DNA from: Paenibacillus sp. HB172176 | GTDB lineage: Bacteria > Bacillota > Bacilli > Paenibacillales > Paenibacillaceae | DNA: 64,000 nucleotides | Assembly: GCF_011947265.1 (NCBI RefSeq) | Contig: NZ_JAATHD010000019.1 | Span: 1 to 64,000, forward strand | Direction: 5' to 3' | Shown here: positions 42,542-51,680 of the stretch, one piece after another | How the letters are laid out: every line of letters starts with the position of its first letter | Numbering within the stretch: position 1 is the first letter of the stretch | Notes under the pieces: generated by a model | What the model was told of the DNA's origin: nothing | The model's database searches: none | Seen by the model: the letters and a program-made list of their open reading frames with translations, nothing else | Program-made: the position numbers and the translations under genes

Positions 42542-44152
42542 TCATTGGTAGGCTGCAGGCAAATTATGCGTATAAGCTCTAGCGATTGTCGTCTGATTGC
42601 GTCCGGCATGCTTGGATTGGTACAAGGCTTGGTCCGCCAAGCTGAACAGCTTCTCCGGAATGTTGGCATGCATCGGGAATTCTGCAATGCCGATTGAGAT
42701 TGTGACCGGCTTGCCTACCGGAGTAATCGTCGTTTCTGTTTTTTTGCGCAGCTGCTCGGCTAACCAATAAGCTTCAACGGCTGTGAAGCTAGGCAGCAGC
42801 ACAACGAATTCCTCGCCTCCGTAACGGAAACATCGTCCGTTGTCCTTAACGATGGCGTCAATCGTTGAAGCAAGCTGCTTCAGCACCTCGTCTCCTGCGG
42901 GATGCCCGTAGGTGTCGTTCACTAGCTTGAAGTGGTCGATATCGATAATCATGACGGAGTAAGGTTGCGAGCGGAGCGACCAGGTTTCCATCATTTCATT
43001 CAGCGTTCGTCGATTGCTGAGTCCCGTCAATGGATCGGTCTTCGCTTTCTGCTCCAGTTGATCTTGATTCTTCTGCATCGTATCAATGGCTTCGGTTACC
43101 GACCTTGTCAAATAATCCGCTTCTCGATTCCAATGCGATTGAATGGGAGGCAGTTGGACATGTCTGCCGGAAGAGAATTCCTTCATTAAGTTCGCCAGCT
43201 TCACGAACGGTCTGGTTAATCTCTCAGCAAGAATGATCGAGAGAACCAAGAGCGCGAAGAACGGGAGAAGGGTGTAGAGCAGCATCTTGCGAATATGCTC
43301 GTTCAATCGCTCCTGTATGGAGGACATCGGCGTTTGCTGAACAATGCCCCAACCCGTCTCGGGCACGACGCTGTAAGCCGCCGCCATCTCAATGCCTAAC
43401 GTATTTGTGGTAATCTCCATGCCGCTGCTTCCGTTCAGCATACGTCGCACAATGGGATTGGCGGTCACCTGGTCGCCGATTCTGGATTTATCCGGATGGT
43501 AGATCAACTTTCCGTTGTTATCCACGACATAGTAATAGGAGTTGTACAAATCCATCGCGCTTTGCCCAAGTATTTCGTTAAGAATATTATTCTCTTCCAG
43601 ATAGATAGTGCCTCCGATTAATCCTCGATAGCTGCCCTTCGAGTCAAAGAACGGTTCGCTGATAAGCAGCAGCAATCGTCCTGTCGGGGCCACGAATGGC
43701 GCGGACACGTAGGGGTGTCTGGAACGCAATGCGGCATCTGTTTGCTCGTTCGTAATGTAGGTATTCTTTAATCCGACGCTCAGAGGAGCAATATTGCGAA
43801 TCAAGCCCGTCTCGTCCACCCATGTAATGGAGTTGAAATAACGATTCGTGTTCTGGATTAATTCGAGGCTGTGCTGCGCCTCATCGTCGGTCAAATTTTT
43901 ATTTTGATCCAAATACTGTGTCGTTTCCTGAAGACTGGTTTTCATGGATTTGAACAGGAAATTAACCGTATCCTTCATCTTCTCGGATTTCGAATAATTA
44001 AGCGCTAACGTTGTTTTGATCAGCGAGTCCTTCTCCGATTTGTAGGATGTGACCAGCAGGATAAGAAGGGTGCACAGAATTGAAGCGGCTACCAGAGCGG
44101 TGAGCAAGGTAGAGAATTTGATTTTATGTTTTTGGGTATAGGAAAATTTCAT
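42542..44152 (-). CDS. membrane-bound diguanylate cyclase (Cache-HAMP-GGDEF)
   Basis: A 536-aa c-di-GMP synthase. Membrane segments at about 15-35 and 285-307 flank an extracytoplasmic double Cache sensor; HAMP about 308-360; GGDEF domain about 370-530 with active-site RYGGEEF. The RxxD inhibitory site reads KDNG, so allosteric inhibition may be lost, as in the two other GGDEF proteins here. Metal site MIIDIDHFKLVND is intact. The ATG follows GAGGTGATTCT, and a TATAAT box lies about 40 bases upstream. Confidence 0.92.
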   Translation of the reverse strand: MKFSYTQKHKIKFSTLLTALVAASILCTLLILLVTSYKSEKDSLIKTTLALNYSKSEKMKDTVNFLFKSMKTSLQETTQYLDQNKNLTDDEAQHSLELIQNTNRYFNSITWVDETGLIRNIAPLSVGLKNTYITNEQTDAALRSRHPYVSAPFVAPTGRLLLLISEPFFDSKGSYRGLIGGTIYLEENNILNEILGQSAMDLYNSYYYVVDNNGKLIYHPDKSRIGDQVTANPIVRRMLNGSSGMEITTNTLGIEMAAAYSVVPETGWGIVQQTPMSSIQERLNEHIRKMLLYTLLPFFALLVLSIILAERLTRPFVKLANLMKEFSSGRHVQLPPIQSHWNREADYLTRSVTEAIDTMQKNQDQLEQKAKTDPLTGLSNRRTLNEMMETWSLRSQPYSVMIIDIDHFKLVNDTYGHPAGDEVLKQLASTIDAIVKDNGRCFRYGGEEFVVLLPSFTAVEAYWLAEQLRKKTETTITPVGKPVTISIGIAEFPMHANIPEKLFSLADQALYQSKHAGRNQTTIARAYTHNLPAAYQ

Positions 44153-44303
44153 AGAATCACCTCATATGCACTTCATAATTCGACAATTCCCTACATTATA
44201 CTACATGCTAGAGGTGGAAGGTCCATTTATTCTGCGATTTTATAATTACGCATGGCGCAAAGTGAAGGAATTGTCGCCTCCGTGTCGAATCACTATTACC
44301 ATT

Positions 44304-47300
44304 ATGACAAATAAGAAGCTTATTATGGTTTTGCTCATTTTTATTTTGTGTATAACTGGAATTAGATTATTGTGGCTCTATCTGCAAATGGCTCCCGGAC
44401 AGGCGAAGGCGGATGAAGGACGGTTGAATCTGTATGATTGGGATTGGGATCAGGCCCCGATCGTGGCTCTTAATGGCGAATGGGTCTTTTACCCGCATCA
44501 GTTCATTATTCCAGGGCAAGCAGAGCCTGCAGGAGCGAGGCTTGTTCGTCTTCCCTCGCAATGGGATGCCGCCATGAAATCGGATGGCGGCGCTGACCGA
44601 GGATATGCCTCGTATCGCTTGCAGCTCCATATAGACGCCTCGCTCGGACAGACTTATCGGATTCGCGTTCCTTCCGTTCCATCTTCTGCGGCTTTGTACG
44701 TAAATGGGCAATTGCTTGCTCAATCGGGACAGCCTGCAAGCGCGGCCGAGAATGTCGTCAAGGGATATGTTCCATTCTCGGGGGAGTTCAAGCCAGAGAC
44801 AAATCAATTGCAAATTGTTATTCTCGTCTCGAATTTCGAGGATCATGCGTTCAGCGGCATTCTTCAGCCCGTTAAGATTGGAATTGCATCCCGGATGGAG
44901 AAGTCGACATTCCTCGCGATGGGGATTGAAGGAGCTGTATGCTTGCTTCTGCTTCTCTATGTCATTTTTTCTTTTATTCTTTTTTTCGTAGGAGTGCGAC
45001 AGCGGGCTATTATCTATTTTGCATTACTGGTAGCATGCGCGATAGTGAGCATCCTGATTGATGATGAGCGGCTGTTGCAGCGTGGAACCTCCATTAGCTA
45101 CGAATGGGTAACAAAGCTGCTTCTGCTTTCTTTTATGGGCGCTTCTCTATTCAATATGCAGTTTATCAGGACAATGGAGTCTCCTTACCCTCTGCCGGTC
45201 TTCTCTCGCTGGTTGATGCGTCTGTGCTTGTTGTATGCGGCGCTGATCGTCGTGCTGCCATCAAGGCTGCTCAGCTATACGGATACATTCCATACCTTGC
45301 TGACAGCCGTACTTTTCCTGATGGCTCCGATACTAGCCTTTCGCGCTTATCGGAAGGGAGATGCCGACATGCTCTTCATTCTTCTGGGCGTCTCAGCGAT
45401 AATGTCGAATATGACATGGGGGATTATTAAGAGTACCGGGTTGATTGAGAGCGGGTACTATCCATTCGATACGATTATTGCCTTTCTTTTCTTTTCCTTG
45501 TATGGGTTCAAAAGATACTTTCGCGCGACTTCCTCCAGCGTGATGTTGGCTGAGCGCTTGCTCCAGGCAAATAAAAAGAAGGATGAGTTTCTCGTCAATA
45601 CGGCTCACGAGCTTCGTAATCCGTTGCATGCGATTATGAATATGGCGCAGGCTATTCTGGAGAGCGGGACAGCCAATCAAGGTTCTCGCAACGAGGAACG
45701 CTTGCGATTGCTGCTCTCCGTTGGCAAGAGAATGACCTTCATGCTGAATGATTTACTTGATTTGGACCGGTTCAAGGAAGGGAAAATCCGCTTGAATCCG
45801 GAGCCGGTGCATCTTCAGCCGCTCGTGGTCGGTTTGCTGGATATGGTGAGCTATATGACGGAAGGCAAACGGATTGTCATTAAGAATGAAGTATCCAGAC
45901 GTCTTCCGCCGGTCTATGCGGATGAAGGCCGTTTGCTGCAAATTTTGTTTAATTTGCTGCATAACGCGATTAAATTTACGCATAAGGGTGAAATTTGCAT
46001 TCAAGCCGAAGCGGTTGGCGGCGAAGTTCGTATTCATGTAGCCGATACGGGCATCGGGATGGATGAGGCGACTATGCTGCGGATTTTTCACCCTTATGAG
46101 CAAGGAGGAGGACAGTCCGGGGAATATGTATCCGGTCTTGGTCTGGGACTTGCGATCAGCAGGCAGTTGGCGGAGCTTCATCATGGAACAATCAAGGTCA
46201 GCTCGAAGAGGAATGAAGGCTCGATATTCACCTTGCATTTGCCCTCCGCCGCTTCAATGAAGAGCAAGGCATCGCTTAATGAAACGGAAGAGTTAGAGAC
46301 ATCTGCCATTCAGCAGCAATGGGACATGCTCGATCATCCCATGCTTGATATGAAAGTAGAGACGAGAGATGATTCTTCACTGCATTCCTTGCTCAAGCAC
46401 CGAGAGAAACCCCGTATTCTGGCTGTGGACGACGATCCCCTGAACTTGCATGTGCTTGAGAATGTGCTTGATGGAAATCGTTACATACTCGTGTCGGTTG
46501 CTTCTGCCAAAGAAGCGCTGGAACGGCTTCATTCCGAAGCATGGGATTTATTAATAACCGATATTATGATGCCAGGGATGTCAGGCTATGAGCTAACGCG
46601 AGAAGCTCGCTTGCATTTCTCGCATTCCGAGCTGCCTATATTGCTTTTAACGGCAAAAAATCAAATACAGGATATGGAAACAGGCTTTGCATATGGAGCC
46701 AATGACTATTTGAGCAAGCCTGTTGATCGCACGGAGCTGCTTGCACGGGTATACGGGCTAACGGAAGCCGCCAGAGCCGCTCGGGAGCAAGCAAGGATAG
46801 AAGCAGCCTGGATGCAGGCCCAGATTGAGCCTCATTTCTTGTTTAATACGCTAAACGCGATTGCAGCGTTAAGTGAAATAGATACGGAGCGAATGCGTAA
46901 TCTGATTGATGCATTTAGTGAATATTTACGCAATAGCTATGATTTTCAAAATTCAGATCAGCTTTCGACCTTGGACAAGGAATTGAAGCTTGTACGCGCC
47001 TACTTGCGAATCGAGCAGGAACGTTTCGGCGATCGCTTGGAGGTTGTATGGAGAGTGGATGAGGAACTGACTCCGCAGCTTTCGGTGATTTCAATACCGC
47101 CGTTAACTATTCAACCGCTTGTGGAGAATGCGGTGCGGCATGGGATAATGCCGCGTGCGCAAGGCGGAACGATTCGAATCTCGGTTTCCAGCGAGACTGC
47201 CCATATCAAGATCGCGATTCACGATAATGGAGTCGGGATGGACAGGGAGAAGATTGCGCGAGTGTTGTCCCCCGGTGAGGGTAGAACACGAAAGGGAATC

Positions 47301-47435
47301 GGGCTCCGCAATACCGATTATCGACTAAAGAAGCTATACGGAGCAGGGCTGAGCGTTATAAGCGCGCCGAATGAAGGCGCTGCTCTGTCCTTCCTCATAC
47401 CTCACGTTCTATTGGGGCACACAGAGAAGCCGTAG
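44304..47435 (+). CDS. hybrid sensor kinase: 7TMR-DISM, HisKA kinase, receiver, YesM/LytS-type kinase
   Basis: A 1043-aa signalling protein. One membrane segment near 5-25, an extracytoplasmic jelly-roll (about 45-195), seven membrane segments (about 200-405), a HisKA domain with His435 (NTAHELRNPLH) and ATPase boxes (FNLLHNAIKFTHKG, GLGLGLAISRQ), a receiver with Asp753 (LLITDIMMPGMSGYE) and Lys in YLSKPVD, and a second kinase of the LytS/YesM class with His844 (QIEPHFLFNTLN) and LVENAVRHG. Two unlike kinase modules around a receiver suggest an internal relay. The start is uncertain: this ATG directly precedes the first membrane segment but lacks a ribosome site, and the frame is open back to 44166. 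No DNA-binding domain is present. Confidence 0.85.
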   Translation: MTNKKLIMVLLIFILCITGIRLLWLYLQMAPGQAKADEGRLNLYDWDWDQAPIVALNGEWVFYPHQFIIPGQAEPAGARLVRLPSQWDAAMKSDGGADRGYASYRLQLHIDASLGQTYRIRVPSVPSSAALYVNGQLLAQSGQPASAAENVVKGYVPFSGEFKPETNQLQIVILVSNFEDHAFSGILQPVKIGIASRMEKSTFLAMGIEGAVCLLLLLYVIFSFILFFVGVRQRAIIYFALLVACAIVSILIDDERLLQRGTSISYEWVTKLLLLSFMGASLFNMQFIRTMESPYPLPVFSRWLMRLCLLYAALIVVLPSRLLSYTDTFHTLLTAVLFLMAPILAFRAYRKGDADMLFILLGVSAIMSNMTWGIIKSTGLIESGYYPFDTIIAFLFFSLYGFKRYFRATSSSVMLAERLLQANKKKDEFLVNTAHELRNPLHAIMNMAQAILESGTANQGSRNEERLRLLLSVGKRMTFMLNDLLDLDRFKEGKIRLNPEPVHLQPLVVGLLDMVSYMTEGKRIVIKNEVSRRLPPVYADEGRLLQILFNLLHNAIKFTHKGEICIQAEAVGGEVRIHVADTGIGMDEATMLRIFHPYEQGGGQSGEYVSGLGLGLAISRQLAELHHGTIKVSSKRNEGSIFTLHLPSAASMKSKASLNETEELETSAIQQQWDMLDHPMLDMKVETRDDSSLHSLLKHREKPRILAVDDDPLNLHVLENVLDGNRYILVSVASAKEALERLHSEAWDLLITDIMMPGMSGYELTREARLHFSHSELPILLLTAKNQIQDMETGFAYGANDYLSKPVDRTELLARVYGLTEAARAAREQARIEAAWMQAQIEPHFLFNTLNAIAALSEIDTERMRNLIDAFSEYLRNSYDFQNSDQLSTLDKELKLVRAYLRIEQERFGDRLEVVWRVDEELTPQLSVISIPPLTIQPLVENAVRHGIMPRAQGGTIRISVSSETAHIKIAIHDNGVGMDREKIARVLSPGEGRTRKGIGLRNTDYRLKKLYGAGLSVISAPNEGAALSFLIPHVLLGHTEKP

Positions 47436-47453
47436 GGGAGTCCGTTTGATCAA

Positions 47454-47482
47454 TTGTTAGTGGCAAGGTTTTGTTATATGAT
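47454..47482 (+). promoter_or_regulatory. candidate sigma-A promoter for the agmatine genes
   Basis: TTGTTA and TATGAT are exactly 17 bases apart, about 77 bases upstream of the agmatine deiminase ATG and just after the end of the hybrid kinase gene. Confidence 0.5.
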
Positions 47483-47558
47483 AGGAACGTCCCGACTGGG
47501 ACATGATAAGGGCTTTGGAAGTGAATGGAATGAGAATGATATGGAGGCAGAACGACGA

Positions 47559-48596
47559 ATGAATCCAAAACAATGCAAGTATACAATGCCTGCGGAATGG
47601 GCGGCCCATGAACGCACCTTCCTCGCTTGGCCGATCCGGGAATCGATGGTGTATCCGGACAACTATGAGCGGGTAAGCGGAAGCTATTATACGGAGCTCG
47701 TCAAAGCGATTGCCGAGTTCGAGCCGGTCACCGTAATCGTCAATGCGGCGGATCTGGAGCGCGTGAGCGGTTTATTCGCGGAGCTCGACAATGTGGATTG
47801 TCTGGCGATTGACCATAATGATGCTTGGCTGCGCGATAATGGCCCGACCTTCTTGCTGAATGATGCGGGAGAGCTTGCGGGCGTCAACTGGAGGTTCAAT
47901 GCTTGGGGAGGCAAATACGAGCCTTGGGATCTCGACGATGCCGTAGCTCCACAGGTGCTTGAGCATGTCGGCGTGCGGAAATTCGATGCGCCGATCGTGA
48001 TGGAGGGCGGCTCTATTCATACGGACGGAGAGGGAACCTTGCTCACCACCGAGGAATGCCTGCTTAACACGAACCGCAATCCCGAGCTGAGCCGCGAGGA
48101 AATCGAGGCTTGCGTGAAGGACTATGTGAACGTGGAGTCAATCATTTGGCTGAAGCGGGGGCTAAGCGGCGATGAGACGGACGGTCATGTAGACAATGTG
48201 GCTTGCTTTGCCGCGCCGGGCAAGGTGATTCTGCAGGTTTGCCATCACCCCTCGGATGACAATTATGAAATTACGCAGGAGAATCTGCGCATCCTGAAAG
48301 AAGCGGTTGATGCTCGCGGACGAAAGCTTGAGGTGATCGAGCTGGAGCAGCCGCCCTATGCGGAGTATGAAGGAGCGAGGCTGACGCTGAGCTACTTGAA
48401 CTTCTACTTCGTCAATGGCGGCATCATTCTGCCGATATTCGGAGGCGCGGCCGCAGAGACGGACCGCAAGGCGATGGAAGCGCTGGCGGCTGCATTCCCC
48501 GATCGCCGGATTCGGACGATCGACGGCATGACGATCATAAGCGAAGGCGGCAACGTGCATTGCACGACGCAGCAGATGCCGGCTGGGCGCAGGTAA
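47559..48596 (+). CDS. aguA: agmatine deiminase
   Basis: A 345-aa peptidyl-arginine-deiminase fold enzyme converting agmatine to N-carbamoylputrescine and ammonia. Catalytic landmarks: DNAWLRDNGPTF, ETDGHVDNVACF and the C-terminal nucleophile Cys335 in GGNVHCTTQQ. MPAEWAAHERTFLAWP at the N-terminus is typical. The ATG is chosen 11 bases after GGAGG; longer in-frame starts would cover the promoter. The next enzyme of the pathway follows 103 bp downstream, so the pair forms the arginine-decarboxylase-dependent putrescine route. Confidence 0.93.
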   Translation: MNPKQCKYTMPAEWAAHERTFLAWPIRESMVYPDNYERVSGSYYTELVKAIAEFEPVTVIVNAADLERVSGLFAELDNVDCLAIDHNDAWLRDNGPTFLLNDAGELAGVNWRFNAWGGKYEPWDLDDAVAPQVLEHVGVRKFDAPIVMEGGSIHTDGEGTLLTTEECLLNTNRNPELSREEIEACVKDYVNVESIIWLKRGLSGDETDGHVDNVACFAAPGKVILQVCHHPSDDNYEITQENLRILKEAVDARGRKLEVIELEQPPYAEYEGARLTLSYLNFYFVNGGIILPIFGGAAAETDRKAMEALAAAFPDRRIRTIDGMTIISEGGNVHCTTQQMPAGRR

Positions 48597-48699
48597 GATT
48601 AGACCGCTGCGATAGGAGCGGCTCTGGCTCTGCCAACAGTTATCGGATTGACACGGAGAAGCGAGAGGGAATGGTTATTTTCGAGGAGGGTGATTGGCC

Positions 48700-49578
48700 A
48701 TGAGAATGGTGAAGGTTGCGGCTACGCAGATGAGCTGCAGTGCAAATATAGAGGAGAATATCCGCAAGGCGGACGAGTTGGTGCGGGAGGCAGCGTCGCA
48801 AGGAGCGCAGATTATTCTGCTGCAGGAGCTGTTCGAGACGCCGTACTTCTGTCAGAAGGAGAAGTCGGATTATTACGCTTACGCGACCGAGCTTGAGGAG
48901 AACAAGGCGGTTAACCATTTCCGCGAGGTGGCGAAGGAGCTTCAGGTCGTACTGCCGATCAGCTTCTATGAGAAGAAGAACAACGCGCGCTACAATTCGC
49001 TTGCGGTTATTGACGCGGACGGCGAGGTACTGGGCAAATATCGGAAGAGCCACATTCCGGACGGTCCGGGCTATGAGGAGAAGTTCTATTTCAATCCGGG
49101 AGATACCGGATTCCAGGTGTGGAAGACGCGGTATGCGAAGATCGGCGTCGGCGTGTGCTGGGATCAATGGTATCCGGAAGCCGCTCGCTGCATGGCGCTG
49201 ATGGGCGCGGAGCTGCTGTTCTATCCGACAGCTATCGGCTCGGAGCCTCAGGACGGCTCGATCGACTCGAAGGATCATTGGCAGATGTGCATGCTGGGTC
49301 ATGCCGCCTGCAATCTGGTGCCAGTCATCGCGTCCAATCGGATCGGCGAGGAGTCGGATGAGGATTCAAGCATTACGTTCTATGGCTCATCGTTCATCGC
49401 GGGTCCGCAGGGGAACAAGGTGGCGGAAGCGGGCCGCTCGGAGGCGGGCGTTCTGGTCGCGGAATTTGATCTGGATCAGTTGGAGGTTCAGAGGATCGAA
49501 TGGGGCATCTTCCGCGATCGTCGTCCCGAGCTGTACGGCGCGATCGCTTCGTACGATGGGGAGCAGAGACTCAGGTAA
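48700..49578 (+). CDS. aguB: N-carbamoylputrescine amidase
   Basis: A 292-aa nitrilase-superfamily enzyme hydrolysing N-carbamoylputrescine to putrescine, CO2 and ammonia. The catalytic triad is visible: Glu43 (LLQELFETPYF), Lys116 (KYRKSHIPDGPGY) and Cys153 (GVGVCWDQWYPE). The ATG is chosen after GAGGAGGGTG; a TTG two codons earlier is less likely. It completes the agmatine-to-putrescine pathway with the preceding gene. A palindromic repeat lies 36 bases after the stop. Confidence 0.95.
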   Translation: MRMVKVAATQMSCSANIEENIRKADELVREAASQGAQIILLQELFETPYFCQKEKSDYYAYATELEENKAVNHFREVAKELQVVLPISFYEKKNNARYNSLAVIDADGEVLGKYRKSHIPDGPGYEEKFYFNPGDTGFQVWKTRYAKIGVGVCWDQWYPEAARCMALMGAELLFYPTAIGSEPQDGSIDSKDHWQMCMLGHAACNLVPVIASNRIGEESDEDSSITFYGSSFIAGPQGNKVAEAGRSEAGVLVAEFDLDQLEVQRIEWGIFRDRRPELYGAIASYDGEQRLR

Positions 49579-49614
49579 GAGGCGGCAGTCGATTGGCAAT
49601 AGCCATTCATGATG

Positions 49615-49649
49615 AGCGCTGCAAGTCGGGACAGACGACTTGTGGCGCT
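49615..49649. repeat. solitary hairpin related to tandem array II
   Basis: AGCGC-TG-CAAGTCG, a 7-base loop, then CGACTTG-TG-GCGCT: the same outer GCGC and inner CAAGTCG pairing, separated by the same TG, as the hairpin units at 20594-21130, with a different loop. It lies just after aguB and might also serve as its transcript end, although no strong T-run follows. Confidence 0.75.
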
Positions 49650-49826
49650 TATTTGCGTTCTATTTTTCATACAATTCCGAGCGATTGAACCTTTTGACGA
49701 CAAGACTCTGATATAAACGATTTTATCAAATCCACAATTTTTGCCTGGAGACTTCGCAATTATTGTGGATTGTCATGAAGGCCGGGCTTATGTACATTGG
49801 AAAGAGGAGAGAAAGGAGGAGCAGGA

Positions 49827-51161
49827 ATGAAAAAACGTCCAAACATACTGTTTCTGATGAGTGACGAGCATCGGGCCGATGTTGCGGGATACGAGGGGAA
49901 CGCGATTGTTCGTACACCCTTCCTGGATGAGCTTGCGGCGAGAGGGACGGCATTCAGTCATGCTTATACGCCTTCGCCCATCTGCATTCCGGGGCGGCAG
50001 AGCATGATGGCGGGGCAATTCCCGCGTCACTGCGGTTGCGAGGTGTATGGCGAGGATTTGGCGCCGGGCCATATGACCTTCTCGCGAAGGCTGTCGCAGT
50101 ACGGCTATCAAACGGTTGCATGCGGCAAGCTCCATCATTACGGCCCCGATCAAATGCAAGGCTGGATCGAGAGAATCGGCAATGATACGAAGGTAGCGCC
50201 GTCCTTCATACCCCACCGTTCCATGGAGGATTTCGAGAAGCTGCACAGACCGATGAACAAGTGGTCGGACGCGAAGGAGATTCAGCGTGCGGGAATCGGG
50301 AAGGGCCCGGTCGTCGAGAAGGACGAGTATACGGTGCAAGGCGCGATCCAGTTCATTAATCATTATTTCAACAGTCCGTATTACGACAGGGAACAGGATG
50401 CTCCGCTTCTGCTGAAGGTGAGTCTGGTTCAGCCGCATTATCCGTATCTGACCTCGGAAGAGAAATTCAATTATTACTTGAATCGCGTGCAGCCGTACTT
50501 GTCGGAGAAGCCGTCCGAGCATCCGTTTCTTGCAGAGAGACAGGTCGTTCCGGGCGCGGATGCTTCCGAGCGAGAAATCAGGAGGGCGACGGCCGCTTAT
50601 TACGGCATGGTCGAAACCGTTGACGACATGTATAGACGGGTTGTGAGCGCACTGGAGCATGCAGGACAAAGCATGGACGATTGGGTCATTATCTATACGA
50701 GCGATCATGGCGAGATGCTCGGGGAGCACGGCATATGGGAGAAACAGAAGTTTTACGAGGGAAGCGTCCGCGTGCCGCTCTTGATTGCCTTGCCCGGACA
50801 GAGCGGCCAAAGGAAGGTTGTTGATGAGAATGTCAATCTATGCGATTTGTTCGCCACCTTATGCGATATTACGGATATACCGATGCCGGACGATCTGGAC
50901 AGCCGCAGTCTCCTCCCGCTGATGCACGGCGAAGAAGACGGGGACTGGGATAATGAGTCGGTTTCGCAATTCGGCGGCAGGAATCTAATGATCAAGCGGG
51001 ATGAATTGAAATATCAGTATTACGGCCCCCATATGCCGGAGGTTCTCTTTGATCTCGCGGAAGATCCCGGGGAGCTTGAGAATGTAATCGAGCATCGTCG
51101 ATACGCCGAGCGGGTCGCCGAATTTCGACGTAGACGCAAGGAACTGCGATTCGGTCTATAG
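49827..51161 (+). CDS. sulfatase, S1 family, Cys-type
   Basis: A 444-aa type I sulfatase. Asp13 in LFLMSDEHR is a metal ligand, and the signature CIPGRQSMMAG begins at Cys53, the residue converted to formylglycine by a maturation enzyme encoded elsewhere; GKLHHYGPDQ and YTSDHGEMLGEHGIWEKQ supply further active-site residues. No signal peptide, so it probably acts on an imported or intracellular substrate. The ATG follows AAGGAGGAGCAGGA. Sulfated polysaccharide breakdown would fit the agarase-like domain of the giant enzyme, but the two are 30 kb apart. Confidence 0.9.
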   Translation: MKKRPNILFLMSDEHRADVAGYEGNAIVRTPFLDELAARGTAFSHAYTPSPICIPGRQSMMAGQFPRHCGCEVYGEDLAPGHMTFSRRLSQYGYQTVACGKLHHYGPDQMQGWIERIGNDTKVAPSFIPHRSMEDFEKLHRPMNKWSDAKEIQRAGIGKGPVVEKDEYTVQGAIQFINHYFNSPYYDREQDAPLLLKVSLVQPHYPYLTSEEKFNYYLNRVQPYLSEKPSEHPFLAERQVVPGADASEREIRRATAAYYGMVETVDDMYRRVVSALEHAGQSMDDWVIIYTSDHGEMLGEHGIWEKQKFYEGSVRVPLLIALPGQSGQRKVVDENVNLCDLFATLCDITDIPMPDDLDSRSLLPLMHGEEDGDWDNESVSQFGGRNLMIKRDELKYQYYGPHMPEVLFDLAEDPGELENVIEHRRYAERVAEFRRRRKELRFGL

Positions 51162-51211
51162 CTGCTTATCCAGCTACCTCTTGCCTCTCCCCTATGGCGG
51201 AAGGTTTACGG

Positions 51212-51433
51212 ATGGGCATGAAGCATACCGATGAAGGCATTATGAAACACATTCGCGCGCATCTGGTATTTTTGAACGCGCATGGACATGCGTTTACGGG
51301 AGAGGCGTTTGCAGCTCAGACACGATTCTTCCTCGAGGACGAATTCCATCTGAGGATGCTGGAGGATCAGCAGACGGGGCTGGCGTATTATCTATCTGCG
51401 GCGGCCGGAGCTTATGCTGCGATGGGATTCTAA
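51212..51433 (+). CDS. small protein of unknown function
   Basis: I do not recognise this 73-aa protein. It is rich in Ala, His, Phe and Met, with MKHIRAHLVFLNAHGHAFTGEAFAAQTRFFL, and lacks a signal peptide. The ATG is chosen because GGAAGG lies 7 bases upstream; an ATG 18 bases earlier has none. It follows the sulfatase by 50 bp with no terminator between, so the two may be cotranscribed. A dispersed repeat begins directly after its stop. Confidence 0.6.
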   Translation: MGMKHTDEGIMKHIRAHLVFLNAHGHAFTGEAFAAQTRFFLEDEFHLRMLEDQQTGLAYYLSAAAGAYAAMGF

Positions 51434-51436
51434 TGA

Positions 51437-51636
51437 ATAAGGAAGATTCATAACGTTAAACGCCTGAATCTCCAGCCTGCGTAAATCTAACGAAGATTGA
51501 TATCGTTATTGCATCAAAGGGAGCATGATTTCAGCCCGAAACGATGGAATAAGACGATAGATTTTCGTTAGATTTGAATGGGATGTCTTTTTACGGACTT
51601 AACGGTATCCAGTTTTGTTAGCGTTCCCAAGCCGGC
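51437..51636. repeat. dispersed palindromic element, copy B (inverted relative to copy A)
   Basis: The reverse complement of this stretch matches copy A (488-680) almost throughout, including the asymmetric central spacer (GGGCTGAAATCATGCTC against GGGCTGCAATCATGCTC) and the GGAGATTCAGGCGTTTAACGTTAT block. The four CTAACGAA/ATAACG motifs are present with small changes. Confidence 0.85.
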
Positions 51637-51680
51637 TCTATTCAAATCTCTTACCGAGGTTTCATCCTAGATGTCAAAGA

